Positions 53,613 to 62,622 of a DNA stretch of 64,000 nt are shown one piece after another (positions within the stretch are counted from its first letter, which is position 1; every line of letters starts with the position of its first letter). The stretch spans positions 124,001-188,000 of the forward strand of contig NZ_JAKNQY010000004.1 in NCBI RefSeq assembly GCF_024494355.1. The letters are read 5' to 3'. Made by a program: the position numbers and the translations under genes. The DNA comes from Pseudomonas sp. Q11 (GTDB taxonomy: Bacteria > Pseudomonadota > Gammaproteobacteria > Pseudomonadales > Pseudomonadaceae). A model generated the notes under the pieces. The model searched no databases. It was not told the DNA's origin and was given only the letters and a program-made list of their open reading frames with translations.

Positions 53613-54542
53613 GTGTCCCGAATTTTTTCGATCCTTGTCGTTTTTGTCGCAAGTTTTCTGCTGATCGGCCCGGCCCAGGCCGAAGTCAAAGTGCTCACCA
53701 GCATCAAGCCGTTGCAACTGATCGCCGCCGCGGTGCAGGACGGCGTGGCTGCTCCTGAGGTGCTGCTGCCGCCCGGCGCTTCACCTCACCATTACGCCTT
53801 GCGGCCATCCGACGTACGGAAGGTGCAGTCGGTGGATTTGCTCTACTGGATCGGCCCCGACATGGAAAGCTTCCTGCCGCGCGTGCTGAACGGTCGTACG
53901 TTGCCGTCCGTCGCGGTGCAGGATGTGCCGGGGCTCAAGTTGCGTCACTTCGCCCAGGACAGTCATTCCCACGCCGAAGATGACCATGACGCCGACGAGC
54001 ATGACCACGACCATCGCCCCGGTTCTATTGACGCTCACCTGTGGCTCTCGCCGACCAATGCGCGGGTGATCGCCGCCAAAATGGCTGCTGACCTGAGCGC
54101 GGCCGACCCGGCCAATGCCAACCGCTATCAAAGCAACCTCAAGGGTTTCAACCAGCGTCTCGATGCGCTGGATGCGCGTTTGAAGACCCGTCTGGCCGGG
54201 GTCGCGGGCAAGCCGTATTTCGTGTTCCACGAGGCGTTCGACTATTTCGAAGACCACTACGGGCTCAGGCACGCCGGTGTTTTCGCCGTGGCCACCGAAG
54301 TCCAGCCCGGCGCCCAGCACGTGGCGGCGATGCGCAATCGCTTGCAGACCGTGGGCAAGACGTGCGTCTTCAGCGAACCGCCCCTGCGCCCGCGCCTGGC
54401 CGAAACCCTGGTGGCCGGGTTGCCGGTGAAACTGGCGGAGCTGGATGCGCTGGGCGGCTATACCCCTGCGACGGCGCAAGGGTATGAGCAGTTGCTGGAG
54501 AAGTTGGGGAATGATCTGGCGGGATGCCTGGAGTCGCTCTAA
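53613..54542 (+). CDS. znuA: Zinc ABC transporter periplasmic binding protein
   Basis: ZnuA captures periplasmic zinc for ZnuBC. A GTG at 53613 gives 309 residues; an in-frame GTG nine bases earlier is less likely. A signal peptide (SRIFSILVVFVASFLLIGPA QA end) precedes the mature start EVKVLTSIKPLQLIAAAV. The histidine-rich loop (HAEDDHDADEHDHDH) follows the metal-binding GASPHHYALRP. Later ligand motifs VFHEAFDYFE and FAVATEVQPG are present. It is divergent from zur. Confidence 0.93.
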   Translation: MSRIFSILVVFVASFLLIGPAQAEVKVLTSIKPLQLIAAAVQDGVAAPEVLLPPGASPHHYALRPSDVRKVQSVDLLYWIGPDMESFLPRVLNGRTLPSVAVQDVPGLKLRHFAQDSHSHAEDDHDADEHDHDHRPGSIDAHLWLSPTNARVIAAKMAADLSAADPANANRYQSNLKGFNQRLDALDARLKTRLAGVAGKPYFVFHEAFDYFEDHYGLRHAGVFAVATEVQPGAQHVAAMRNRLQTVGKTCVFSEPPLRPRLAETLVAGLPVKLAELDALGGYTPATAQGYEQLLEKLGNDLAGCLESL

Positions 54543-54560
54543 CTGCCAAGCGCAAACCCT

Positions 54561-54652
54561 GTGGCGAGGGAGCTTGCTCCCGCTCGGTTGCGCAGCGACC
54601 GCAAAATCTTAGGGCTGCTGCGCACCCCAACGGGAGCAAGCTCCCTCGCCAC
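54561..54652. repeat. Inverted REP pair between znuA and thrB
   Basis: Two perfect 22-base inverted arms (54561-54582 and 54631-54652, GTGGCGAGGGAGCTTGCTCC type) face each other across about 48 bases. This is a paired REP (BIME-like) element between convergent genes. Confidence 0.88.
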
Positions 54653-54676
54653 AAAGGCATTCAGATCCGCTTGTTG

Positions 54677-55627
54677 TCAGAGGGCAAACGGCAACATCGC
54701 GCTGACCGTCTGCCGCTGCGCCAAGCGTTGCTGAAACTCCATCGGATCGTGGATCAGCACATCCTGCCCGGCAAAAGACTCGGCGGCGATCAATCGTGAC
54801 AGCCAGAAGCGCACGCATGCCACGCGCAGCATCGTCGGCCATGACTCGGCCTCGGCGGCCGTGAATGGACGCAGTGCCGCATAAGCCCCCAACAATGCCC
54901 GCGTCCGTGGGCCATCGAGCACACCGTTGTCATCCGAACACCAGTCGTTCAGGGCAATGGCGACGTCATACAGCATGGGCCCGGAGCAGGCGTTGTAGAA
55001 GTCGATCAGCCCGGTCAGGTGCGTGCCCTCGAACATCGCATTGTCGCGGAACAGGTCCGCGTGGATGTTGGCCCGGGGCAGTGCCAGAATTTTTACTTTC
55101 TGGTGGGCGATTTCATCTAGCGCCGCCTCCAGCAACCGACGGGGTTCTGCATCAAGGTGCGGCAACAGCTTCGCGCCCTCCTCCTGCATCCAGTCCAGGC
55201 CGCGATCGGTCTTGCGCTTGATCATGTTGTCCTTGGTCGCCAAGTGCAGATGGGCCAGTAACTCCCCCACCTGGGCGCAATGCTGTGCGTTGGCCTGCTT
55301 GATGTGCTTGCCGGCCAGGCGCGGTTGCAACAGCGCCGGTTTGCCGGCCAGTTCCCGCAGTGCAACGCCGTCGGTGGTACGCAAGGCGTAAGGCACTGGC
55401 AGGTCGGCGTCATGCAGTACGTCCAGCAGCTCGATGAAGAACGGCATTTCCTGCACTGGACCGCGTTCCACCAGGGTCAGGACAAATTCACCCTGCTCCA
55501 GGCTGATAAAAAAATTGGTGTTTTCGCTGCCAGCGGCGATCCCCTGGAAATCAAGCAGGCGGCCGAGCCCGTAAGGGGCGAGAAAGGTTTCCAGCTCGGG
55601 CCGAGCCAGGGGAGTGAACACAGACAT
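54677..55627 (-). CDS. thrB: Homoserine kinase
   Basis: ThrB phosphorylates homoserine in threonine biosynthesis. The 316-residue protein is of the aminoglycoside-phosphotransferase-fold type used by pseudomonads, not the GHMP kinase type. NIHADLFRDNAMF is the catalytic HxD-type loop and LIDFYNA the metal-binding motif; an N-terminal nucleotide fold includes GSENTNFFI. It lies 60 bases downstream of the DUF2782 gene, same strand. Confidence 0.9.
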   Translation of the reverse strand: MSVFTPLARPELETFLAPYGLGRLLDFQGIAAGSENTNFFISLEQGEFVLTLVERGPVQEMPFFIELLDVLHDADLPVPYALRTTDGVALRELAGKPALLQPRLAGKHIKQANAQHCAQVGELLAHLHLATKDNMIKRKTDRGLDWMQEEGAKLLPHLDAEPRRLLEAALDEIAHQKVKILALPRANIHADLFRDNAMFEGTHLTGLIDFYNACSGPMLYDVAIALNDWCSDDNGVLDGPRTRALLGAYAALRPFTAAEAESWPTMLRVACVRFWLSRLIAAESFAGQDVLIHDPMEFQQRLAQRQTVSAMLPFAL

Positions 55628-55687
55628 GGTTAAAAACTGCCAGTACGGGCGCCCATCAGCGAGCGCCGGTTGAAGTGCAGAGCGGTA

Positions 55688-55975
55688 TTACCACTCAAAG
55701 ATTTTCCACGATGGAATCAGCATATCCGGCTGATCCGAGCGGATGAAATTTCCGTCGCTGCCATCGGCGCGTACCAGGAAATAAGGCTTGCCGTTCTTGG
55801 GCGTGACCTTGATCGCGTACAAAAAGCCGTTTTGCCGGTACTCCTGAATGGTTCTATCGCCTTCGGTGCGGATGGTGACATCCGGGTCCGCCGAGGGAGC
55901 GTCGTCCGCCGCCATGACGGCCAGCGGGGTGATTGCAAACAAGCCAGCCAGTAACAGGCGATTTAGTGTACGCAT
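55688..55975 (-). CDS. DUF2782 periplasmic protein
   Basis: The 95-residue protein has a signal peptide (MRTLNRLLLAGLFAITPLAV, cleavage after MAA) and a mature beta-rich domain with DVTIRTEGDRTIQEYRQNGF and SWKIFEW at the end. This pattern is DUF2782, a conserved family of unknown role sitting between polA and thrB in pseudomonads. Confidence 0.88.
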   Translation of the reverse strand: MRTLNRLLLAGLFAITPLAVMAADDAPSADPDVTIRTEGDRTIQEYRQNGFLYAIKVTPKNGKPYFLVRADGSDGNFIRSDQPDMLIPSWKIFEW

Positions 55976-56049
55976 GATAATCTTGTCCCTTTGTCGTCAA
56001 CGGTCCCGCTATTCTAGCCCCGGACCCGCCGAAAAGGTTGATCCTGCTC

Positions 56050-58818
56050 ATGAGCCACGCCCCCCTCGTCCTGGTGGACGGTTCTTCTTATCTTTATCGC
56101 GCCTTTCACGCGCTGCCACCGTTGACCACCTCCAAAGGCCTGCCGACCGGTGCGGTCAAGGGCGTGCTGAACATGCTCAAGAGCCTGCGCAAGCAGTATC
56201 CGGACAGTCCGTTCGCCGTGGTGTTCGACGCCAAGGGTGGGACGTTTCGCGATGAGCTGTACGCCGAATACAAGGCCAACCGCCCGAGCATGCCCGACGA
56301 CATGCGCGTGCAGATCGAGCCGCTGCATGCCAGCGTCAAGGCCCTGGGCTTCCCGCTGCTGTGCGTGGACAACGTCGAAGCCGATGACGTGATCGGCACC
56401 CTGGCCCGCAGCAGCGCCGCAGCCGACCGTCCAGTGGTGATCTCCACTGGCGATAAAGACATGGCGCAGTTGGTCGACGGGCACATTACCTTGGTCAACA
56501 CCATGACCGGTAGCGCCCTGGACGTGGCTGGCGTGAAGGAGAAGTTTGGCGTCGCTCCGGAGCAGATCATCGATTATCTGGCATTGATGGGCGATTCTTC
56601 CGACAACATCCCCGGTGTTCCGGGCATCGGGCCGAAGACCGCCTCCGGCCTGCTGGTAGGCGTCAATGGCGGCCTGACCGAGCTGTATGCGCAACTGGAC
56701 ATCGTCGCCACGCTGCCAATTCGTGGCGCCAAGACCCTGGCCGCCAAACTCGAAGAGCACAAGGAAATGGCCCTCCTCTCCTACGAGCTGGCGACCATCA
56801 AGACCGACGTGCCGCTGGATGTCGGCCTCGACGACCTGAAAATGGGCCAGCCGGATCACGAGAAGCTCGCCGAGCTGTATACCCTGCTGGAGTTCAAGAG
56901 CTGGTTCGAAGAAAACCAGCGCGATGCCAAGCGTGCCGGTCAGGAGATCGTCGAAGCCGCCGACGAACAGCCCGGTGCTGTTGAAGCGAAATACGAGGTC
57001 ATTCTCGATCAGGCACGTTTCGACGCCTGGCTGGCCAAGCTTGAACAAGCGCCGCTGTTTGCTTTCGTCACCGAAACCAACGGTAGCGACGCCCAGCATT
57101 CGCAACTCGTAGGGTTGTCGTTTGCGGTCGCGCCTTTTGAGGCGGCCTACATTCCCTTGACCCATTCCTACATGGGCGTGCCGGAGCAACTGGATCGCGA
57201 CACGGTGCTCAAGACTCTCAAGCCGTTGCTGGAGAACCCGAACAAGCTCAAGGTCGGCCAGCACGCCAAGTTCGAAACCAACATCCTGGCCAACTGCGCC
57301 ATCGGTGGTGATCAAAACAACGGCATTCTTGTGCAAGGCATTGCCTTCGACACCATGCTTGAGTCCTATGTGCTGGACTCCACGGCAACCCGCCACGACA
57401 TGGACAGTCTGGCGCTCAAGTACCTGGGACAAAGCAAGACCGATATTCAGGGCATCGCCGGCAAAGGCGTCAAACAGCTGACTTTTGACCAGATTGCTCT
57501 GGAACTGGCCGGCCCTTACGCCGCCGAGGACGCGGACGTGACGTTCCGTCTGCACCAGGCCTTGCAGGAAAAACTGGCGGCCACGCCAAGCCTGGGCAAG
57601 GTGCTCAACGACATCGAAATGCCGCTGATGCCGGTCCTGGCACGCATTGAGCGCCAGGGTGCGCTGGTCGATGCCCACCTGCTGGGGGTGCAGAGTGTCG
57701 AGTTGGGCGAAAAGCTGGTGGCCCTCGAACGTGAGGCATTTGCCATCGCCGGGGAGGAGTTCAACCTGGGTTCACCCAAGCAGCTGGGGGTGATCCTCTA
57801 CGAAAAACTCGGCTTGCCGGTGCTCAGCAAAACCGCCAAGGGCCAGGCGTCTACCGCCGAAGCGGTACTGGCCGAACTGGCCGAGCAGGATTACCCGTTA
57901 CCCAAGGTGCTGATGCAGTACCGCTCGCTGAGCAAGCTCAAGAGCACCTACACTGACCGCCTGCCGGAGCAGATCAATAGCCGTACAGGGCGCGTCCATA
58001 CCAATTATCAGCAAGCCGTTGCCGCTACCGGGCGGCTGTCGTCCATCGACCCGAACCTGCAGAACATTCCTATCCGCACCGCCGAAGGCCGCCGGATTCG
58101 TCAGGCATTCGTTGCGCCCAAAGGCTACAAGCTGTTGGCGGCGGACTACTCGCAGATTGAATTGCGGATCATGGCGCACCTGGCCAAGGATGAAGGCCTG
58201 CTCCACGCGTTTCGCAATGACCTGGATGTGCACCGGGCCACCGCCGCCGAAGTTTTCGGCGTTGAGCTGGAGGCCGTCACCCATGACCAGCGCCGCAGCG
58301 CCAAGGCGATCAACTTCGGTCTGATCTACGGCATGAGTGCTTTCGGTCTGGCCAAGCAGATCGGTGTGGATCGCAAGCAGTCCCAGGCTTATATCGACCG
58401 CTACTTTGCCCGCTACCCAGGTGTACTGGCGTACATGGAGCGCACTCGTGCCCAAGCCGCCGAGCAAGGGTACGTCGAAACCATTTTCGGTCGCCGGTTG
58501 TACCTGCCGGATATCAATGCGAAAAACCCGGCTTTGCGCAAAGGGGCCGAACGCACGGCCATCAACGCGCCGATGCAGGGCACGGCGGCCGACATCATCA
58601 AGAAAGCCATGGTGGCTGTGGATCGCTGGCTGAGTGCGTCGGGGCTGGATGCCAAGGTCATCCTGCAGGTCCACGACGAATTGGTGCTGGAGGTGCGCGA
58701 AGACCTGGTTGATCAGGTGCGCGAGGAAATTCGCCAGCACATGAGCGCCGCCGCCGCGCTGGATGTGCCGCTTCTGGTGGAAGTGGGCGTGGGCAACAAC
58801 TGGGACGAGGCGCATTGA
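56050..58818 (+). CDS. polA: DNA polymerase I
   Basis: Pol I fills gaps and removes RNA primers. From the ATG at 56050 the 922 residues show the 5'-3' nuclease (MSHAPLVLVDGSSYLYRAFH; GDKDMAQLVD; DSSDNIPGVPGIG), a 3'-5' exonuclease domain (about 315-520) and the polymerase domain with ADYSQIELR, RRSAKAINFGLIYG and QVHDELVLE. Exonuclease motifs II (GIAFDTMLESY) and III (YAAEDADVT) are intact, but motif I reads FVTETN where the family has F-D-T-E-T, so the metal-binding aspartate is valine 340. Confidence 0.95.
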   Translation: MSHAPLVLVDGSSYLYRAFHALPPLTTSKGLPTGAVKGVLNMLKSLRKQYPDSPFAVVFDAKGGTFRDELYAEYKANRPSMPDDMRVQIEPLHASVKALGFPLLCVDNVEADDVIGTLARSSAAADRPVVISTGDKDMAQLVDGHITLVNTMTGSALDVAGVKEKFGVAPEQIIDYLALMGDSSDNIPGVPGIGPKTASGLLVGVNGGLTELYAQLDIVATLPIRGAKTLAAKLEEHKEMALLSYELATIKTDVPLDVGLDDLKMGQPDHEKLAELYTLLEFKSWFEENQRDAKRAGQEIVEAADEQPGAVEAKYEVILDQARFDAWLAKLEQAPLFAFVTETNGSDAQHSQLVGLSFAVAPFEAAYIPLTHSYMGVPEQLDRDTVLKTLKPLLENPNKLKVGQHAKFETNILANCAIGGDQNNGILVQGIAFDTMLESYVLDSTATRHDMDSLALKYLGQSKTDIQGIAGKGVKQLTFDQIALELAGPYAAEDADVTFRLHQALQEKLAATPSLGKVLNDIEMPLMPVLARIERQGALVDAHLLGVQSVELGEKLVALEREAFAIAGEEFNLGSPKQLGVILYEKLGLPVLSKTAKGQASTAEAVLAELAEQDYPLPKVLMQYRSLSKLKSTYTDRLPEQINSRTGRVHTNYQQAVAATGRLSSIDPNLQNIPIRTAEGRRIRQAFVAPKGYKLLAADYSQIELRIMAHLAKDEGLLHAFRNDLDVHRATAAEVFGVELEAVTHDQRRSAKAINFGLIYGMSAFGLAKQIGVDRKQSQAYIDRYFARYPGVLAYMERTRAQAAEQGYVETIFGRRLYLPDINAKNPALRKGAERTAINAPMQGTAADIIKKAMVAVDRWLSASGLDAKVILQVHDELVLEVREDLVDQVREEIRQHMSAAAALDVPLLVEVGVGNNWDEAH

Positions 58819-58931
58819 GTTCTAACAGCTGAAATTGAGCAGGTCTGTTTGGGGCGGGAGACTGGTGGGCCACATCGAGTCCTGGCCCCATTAGTTCGGA
58901 AAATTCCTAGGGTTATTTCCAAAAATAATCT

Positions 58932-58958
58932 GAACTAAAATCGTGAATTGCTACTCAG
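58932..58958 (+). promoter_or_regulatory. AlgU (sigma-22)-like promoter of the polA-engB sRNA
   Basis: GAACTA at 58932-58937, a 16-base spacer and TCAGA at 58954-58958 match the envelope-stress sigma factor consensus GAACTT-N16-TCTGA closely. It points into the sRNA region beyond polA. Confidence 0.65.
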
Positions 58959-58964
58959 AGTTTC

Positions 58965-59095
58965 TGAAAGGCTGGTGAAGCCCTTCAATGCTCCTATGTT
59001 GTGTTAAGTGTTGGCAGATATCTGGACCCCGCCCTAGCGGTCCGGAACTTGGACCCCGAACTTCCCCTCCCCATACGAAGTCCGGGGTTTTTTTT
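58965..59095 (+). ncRNA. ersA: ErsA-type small RNA
   Basis: About 130 bases between polA and engB begin just after the AlgU-like promoter and end at a terminator (59053-59095: ACCCCG-ACTT pairing with AAGT-CGGGGT, then eight T). In Pseudomonas aeruginosa the AlgU-dependent sRNA ErsA, about 130 nt, sits between polA and engB, the place Spot 42 occupies in enterics. Length, location, promoter type and terminator agree. Sequence identity to ErsA was not checked. Confidence 0.72.
59053..59095 (+). terminator. Terminator of the polA-engB sRNA
   Basis: A stem of ACCCCG plus ACTT against AAGT plus CGGGGT, each arm with one bulged base, is followed by eight consecutive T. It forms the 3' end of the proposed ErsA-type RNA. 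Confidence 0.85.
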
Positions 59096-59113
59096 GCCTG
59101 CGATTTGGCTTAT

Positions 59114-59752
59114 TCAGCCCTCTTCGCTGCCTTTGTCTGCCAATTCCATCCAATCGGCCAATACAGTGTAGGCCTCTTCCAGGCCCATGCGCTTAGGGGC
59201 CGAGAACAATTGGATGGTGATCGCCTCACCCCACCCCTTGCGGATTTCCGACTGCACTTTGAGCAACGTATTCTTGGCCGCGCCGTAGGTCAGCTTGTCT
59301 GCCTTGGTCAGCAGAATGTGCATCGGCATGCCGCTGGCCACGGCCCAATCAAGCATCAGCAGGTCGAAGTCGGTCATCGGATGGCGGATGTCCATCATCA
59401 AAATCAGACCCTTGAGGCTCTCGCGGCTGCCCAGATAGGCTTCCAAATGGCGCTGCCAGTGCTGCTTGAGTGGAATCGGCACCTTGGCATAACCGTAACC
59501 GGGCAGGTCGACCAAACGGCGTTCATCGTCTAGCTTGAAGAAGTTCAAGAGCTGCGTGCGACCCGGGGTTTTCGAGGTGCGTGCCAGGCTTGCATGGGTC
59601 AGGGTGTTCAGTGCGCTGGATTTACCGGCGTTGGAGCGCCCGGCGAAAGCCACTTCAAAGCCTTCATCGTCGGGGCATTGATCGACTTTGGCGGCGCTGA
59701 GCATGAAGGTGGACTGTTGGCACAGGCCGAGGATGGGGTTCTTCAGTTGCAT
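59114..59752 (-). CDS. engB: Ribosome-biogenesis GTPase EngB (YihA/YsxC)
   Basis: EngB is an essential GTPase needed for 50S maturation. The ATG at 59752 gives 212 residues ([20 protein letters not shown]). G motifs are [17 protein letters not shown] and LTKADKL, in order. The frame is open 42 codons further upstream without ribosome support. It is convergent with the sRNA terminator and divergent from the cytochrome c5 gene. Confidence 0.93.
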   Translation of the reverse strand: MQLKNPILGLCQQSTFMLSAAKVDQCPDDEGFEVAFAGRSNAGKSSALNTLTHASLARTSKTPGRTQLLNFFKLDDERRLVDLPGYGYAKVPIPLKQHWQRHLEAYLGSRESLKGLILMMDIRHPMTDFDLLMLDWAVASGMPMHILLTKADKLTYGAAKNTLLKVQSEIRKGWGEAITIQLFSAPKRMGLEEAYTVLADWMELADKGSEEG

Positions 59753-59943
59753 GGGATTTCCGATGTGGGCGGCGTCGGGAATGGACGCGGCAAGCTGTGT
59801 CGTTTCCGTTTCAGTGACGCCAGTATATAATGCCGCAGATTTTGTGTGCGCTTTGTCCCAGCGTAGGATGAAGCTCACGGGAGCGACCGACTGAAATTGC
59901 GCACTAGAACGCAGCTCGCTCTCAACCCTGAAAAGGTCGTTTT

Positions 59944-60234
59944 ATGACGAAATGGCTGCTAGCTGCCGGTGTCTTGATGCCGCTTTACAGCGCTCAGGCT
60001 ACACAGGATCCGGAAGCTGTGTACAACCGTGTTTGTGGTGCCTGTCATTCCGGCCAACTCCCCATGGCGCCCCGCAAGGGTGATCAGGAAGCTTGGACGC
60101 CGAGGTTGGCGAAAGGTATGGAGACGCTGGTGCAACACGTGACCCAGGGTTTCAAGGCGATGCCGCCGCGTGGTTTGTGCATGGACTGCAGTGCCGAGGA
60201 TTACCGAGCCATCATCCAGTGGATGAGCGAGTAA
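59944..60234 (+). CDS. Cytochrome c5
   Basis: The 96-residue monohaem periplasmic cytochrome has a signal peptide (MTKWLLAAGVLMPLYSAQAT) and one CXXCH site, CGACH. A second cysteine pair in GLCMDCSAEDY is typical of the c5 group, and MPPRG supplies the likely axial methionine. It lies 46 bases before the c4 gene, and both probably serve the respiratory electron chain. Confidence 0.9.
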   Translation: MTKWLLAAGVLMPLYSAQATQDPEAVYNRVCGACHSGQLPMAPRKGDQEAWTPRLAKGMETLVQHVTQGFKAMPPRGLCMDCSAEDYRAIIQWMSE

Positions 60235-60280
60235 GCCCGGTCCATAACTCTTTAACCCTTAGCCGTAGTTGGATTAGCTG

Positions 60281-60889
60281 ATGAACAAACTGATCGTGAG
60301 TCTGCTGTTGACATTGGGGATATCCGGCGTAGCCCATGCCGCTGGCGATGCCGCCGCCGGCCAGGCGAAAGCCGCCGTATGTGGGGCCTGCCATGGTCCG
60401 GATGGCAACAGCATGGCACCAAACTTTCCGAAACTGGCGGGCCAGGGCGAGCGTTACCTGACCAAGCAGTTGAAGGACATCAAGGACGGCAAGCGTGTCG
60501 TGCTGGAAATGACCGGCCTGCTGACCAACCTGAACGATCAGGACCTGGCGGACATTGCGGCTTACTACGCCAGCCAGAAGGGCAGCGTCGGCGCCGCCGA
60601 TCCAAATCTGGTCGCACGTGGTGAAGCACTGTTTCGCGGAGGCAACCTGGAAAAGGGGCTTCCAGCCTGCACGGGTTGCCACTCGCCTGATGGCAAAGGT
60701 AACGCGGCGGCCGGCTTCCCACACCTGGGGGGGCAGCACGCTCAGTACGTAGCCAAGCAGTTGACTGATTTCCGCAAGGAAGCAGACGGTCGTGCCAATG
60801 ATGGCGAGGCGATGATGCGCACCATTGCCCGCAAGCTGAGCGACGAAGAGATCGCGGCGGTAGCCAGCTACATTCAGGGCCTGCACTAA
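60281..60889 (+). CDS. Dihaem cytochrome c4
   Basis: The 202-residue protein has a signal peptide (MNKLIVSLLLTLGISGVAHA) and two CXXCH haem sites (CGACH near 35, CTGCH near 132), one in each half of a duplicated domain. Pseudomonas cytochrome c4 feeds electrons to terminal oxidases at the periplasmic face. It follows cytochrome c5 and precedes dsbA; a terminator at 60966-60993 separates them. Confidence 0.93.
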   Translation: MNKLIVSLLLTLGISGVAHAAGDAAAGQAKAAVCGACHGPDGNSMAPNFPKLAGQGERYLTKQLKDIKDGKRVVLEMTGLLTNLNDQDLADIAAYYASQKGSVGAADPNLVARGEALFRGGNLEKGLPACTGCHSPDGKGNAAAGFPHLGGQHAQYVAKQLTDFRKEADGRANDGEAMMRTIARKLSDEEIAAVASYIQGLH

Positions 60890-60965
60890 GGCCGTTAGCC
60901 GGGCGTTGCGAGGGTTTACATCTCTTGCAACGTTAACGCTCGATTAATCCGTCGATGCAAACATC

Positions 60966-60993
60966 AAAAGGGTGGCTTTGGCCGCCCTTTTTT
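60966..60993 (+). terminator. Terminator after cytochrome c4
   Basis: AAAAGGGTGGC and GCCGCCCTTTT pair across a short loop with one G-T pair, followed by T residues. It lies 77 bases after the c4 stop. Confidence 0.85.
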
Positions 60994-61087
60994 GTGGCCG
61001 CTGCCGTTACACTAGCGAACTTGAACCCGTCACGGCCTGTCTGAAAAACACGCCTCGCGAGGCCCCCTCATTGTCCAGGAGTAAAGC

Positions 61088-61732
61088 ATGCGTAATCTGA
61101 TCATCAGCGCCGCGCTCGCCGCTGTCAGCCTGTTCGGCATGGCCGCCCAAGCCAACGCCGAGGAATCGAAAGCCCCTTATGTCGAATTGAGTAACCCCGT
61201 TCAGGTGGCCGTCCCTGGCAAGATCGAAGTGGTGGAACTGTTCTGGTATGGCTGCCCGCATTGCTACGCGTTCGAGCCTGTGATCAACCCATGGGTTGAG
61301 AAACTGCCTTCAGATGTGAACTTCGTACGCATTCCGGCCATGTTCGGCGGTCCATGGGACGCCCACGGCCAAATGTTCCTGACTCTCGAAGCCATGGGCG
61401 TCGAGCACAAGGTTCACGCTGCAGTGTTCAATGAGATCCAGGTTGAGAAGAAGCGTCTGACCGATCCTGAGGAAATGGCTGAATTCCTCGCCACCCAAGG
61501 TGTGGACAAGGACAAGTTTCTGGCGACGTTCAACTCCTTCGCCATCAAGGGCCAGATCAACAAAGCCAAAGAACTTGCCAAGAAATACGAGATCACCGGC
61601 GTACCCACCATGGTCGTCAACGGCAAATATCGCTTTGATATCGGTTCGGCCGGTGGTGCGAACCAGGCGCTTGAACTGGCTGACCAACTGATTGCCAAAG
61701 AGCGAGCGGCAACCAAGGCCGCCGCCAACTAA
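61088..61732 (+). CDS. dsbA: Periplasmic thiol:disulfide oxidase DsbA
   Basis: DsbA introduces disulfides into exported proteins. The 214 residues have a signal peptide (MRNLIISAALAAVSLFGMAA, cleaved after QANA), the thioredoxin active site CPHC in FWYGCPHCYAFEP, and the cis-proline loop GVPTMVVNGKY. It is followed by the EEP protein and dgcP in the order known from P. aeruginosa dsbA1. Confidence 0.95.
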   Translation: MRNLIISAALAAVSLFGMAAQANAEESKAPYVELSNPVQVAVPGKIEVVELFWYGCPHCYAFEPVINPWVEKLPSDVNFVRIPAMFGGPWDAHGQMFLTLEAMGVEHKVHAAVFNEIQVEKKRLTDPEEMAEFLATQGVDKDKFLATFNSFAIKGQINKAKELAKKYEITGVPTMVVNGKYRFDIGSAGGANQALELADQLIAKERAATKAAAN

Positions 61733-61746
61733 GCGCGGCGCTCGCC

Positions 61747-62622
61747 ATGGCCCGCTGGAGCACCGAACGCATCGTTGGCCTGCATCAGCCGCGGGTCAAT
61801 GAGCATCATATCGCCTCCACGGGCCTGCCTGCCGACAACTGCCTGCGGTTGCTCAGTTTCAATATCCAGGTGGGCATCAGCACCGAGCGTTACCGGCATT
61901 ACCTGACCCGTGGCTGGCAACATCTGCTGCCGCACACCGGACGAGCCGTTAACCTGCAGAAGATCGGCGACCTGCTCAAAGACTTCGACCTGGTGGCCCT
62001 GCAAGAGGCCGACGGTGGGAGCCTGAGGTCGGGCTATGTCAATCAGGTGGAGCATCTGGCTCAACTGGGGGCTTTTCCCTACTGGTACCAACAACTCAAT
62101 CGCAACCTTGGACGCCTGGGCCAGCACAGCAATGGTGTGTTGAGCCGGCTGCGACCGTGGGCGATCGAAGACCACCCGTTACCCGGTCCCAAGGGGCGCG
62201 GAGCGATCCTGGCGCGTTTTGGCGAAGGTCCGGAGGCGTTGATCGTGGTCATGATGCATCTGGCCCTCGGGGCTCGTACCCGCACGATGCAACTGGCCTA
62301 CATCCGCGAGCTGATCGGTGACTACAAGCACCAGGTATTGATGGGTGACATGAACACCCACGCCAACGACTTGCTGCAAAATTCACCGCTGCGCGATCTT
62401 GGTCTGCTCGCCCCACAAGTCGAAGCGACATTCCCCAGCTGGCGCCCCCAGCGCTGCCTGGACCATATTCTGCTGAGCCCGACCTTGACCCTCGAGCGGT
62501 TCGAGGTGCTAGCTCACCCCATTTCCGACCACCTGCCTGTCGCGGTCGAAATTCGTCTACCGGGTTCGCTCACGGCTGATGCATTCCCCGCGCTGAGTCC
62601 TGCCCCCTCGCGGATCCGATGA
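61747..62622 (+). CDS. Endonuclease/exonuclease/phosphatase family protein
   Basis: The 291-residue protein has the EEP fold motifs LLSFNIQVG, ALQEADGG (metal glutamate), GDMNTHAND and SDHLPV (catalytic aspartate-histidine). These enzymes cleave phosphodiesters in DNA, phospholipids or small molecules; the substrate here is unknown. No signal peptide is clear, so it is likely cytoplasmic. It lies 14 bases after dsbA and directly adjoins dgcP (TGA then ATG). Confidence 0.88.
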   Translation: MARWSTERIVGLHQPRVNEHHIASTGLPADNCLRLLSFNIQVGISTERYRHYLTRGWQHLLPHTGRAVNLQKIGDLLKDFDLVALQEADGGSLRSGYVNQVEHLAQLGAFPYWYQQLNRNLGRLGQHSNGVLSRLRPWAIEDHPLPGPKGRGAILARFGEGPEALIVVMMHLALGARTRTMQLAYIRELIGDYKHQVLMGDMNTHANDLLQNSPLRDLGLLAPQVEATFPSWRPQRCLDHILLSPTLTLERFEVLAHPISDHLPVAVEIRLPGSLTADAFPALSPAPSRIR

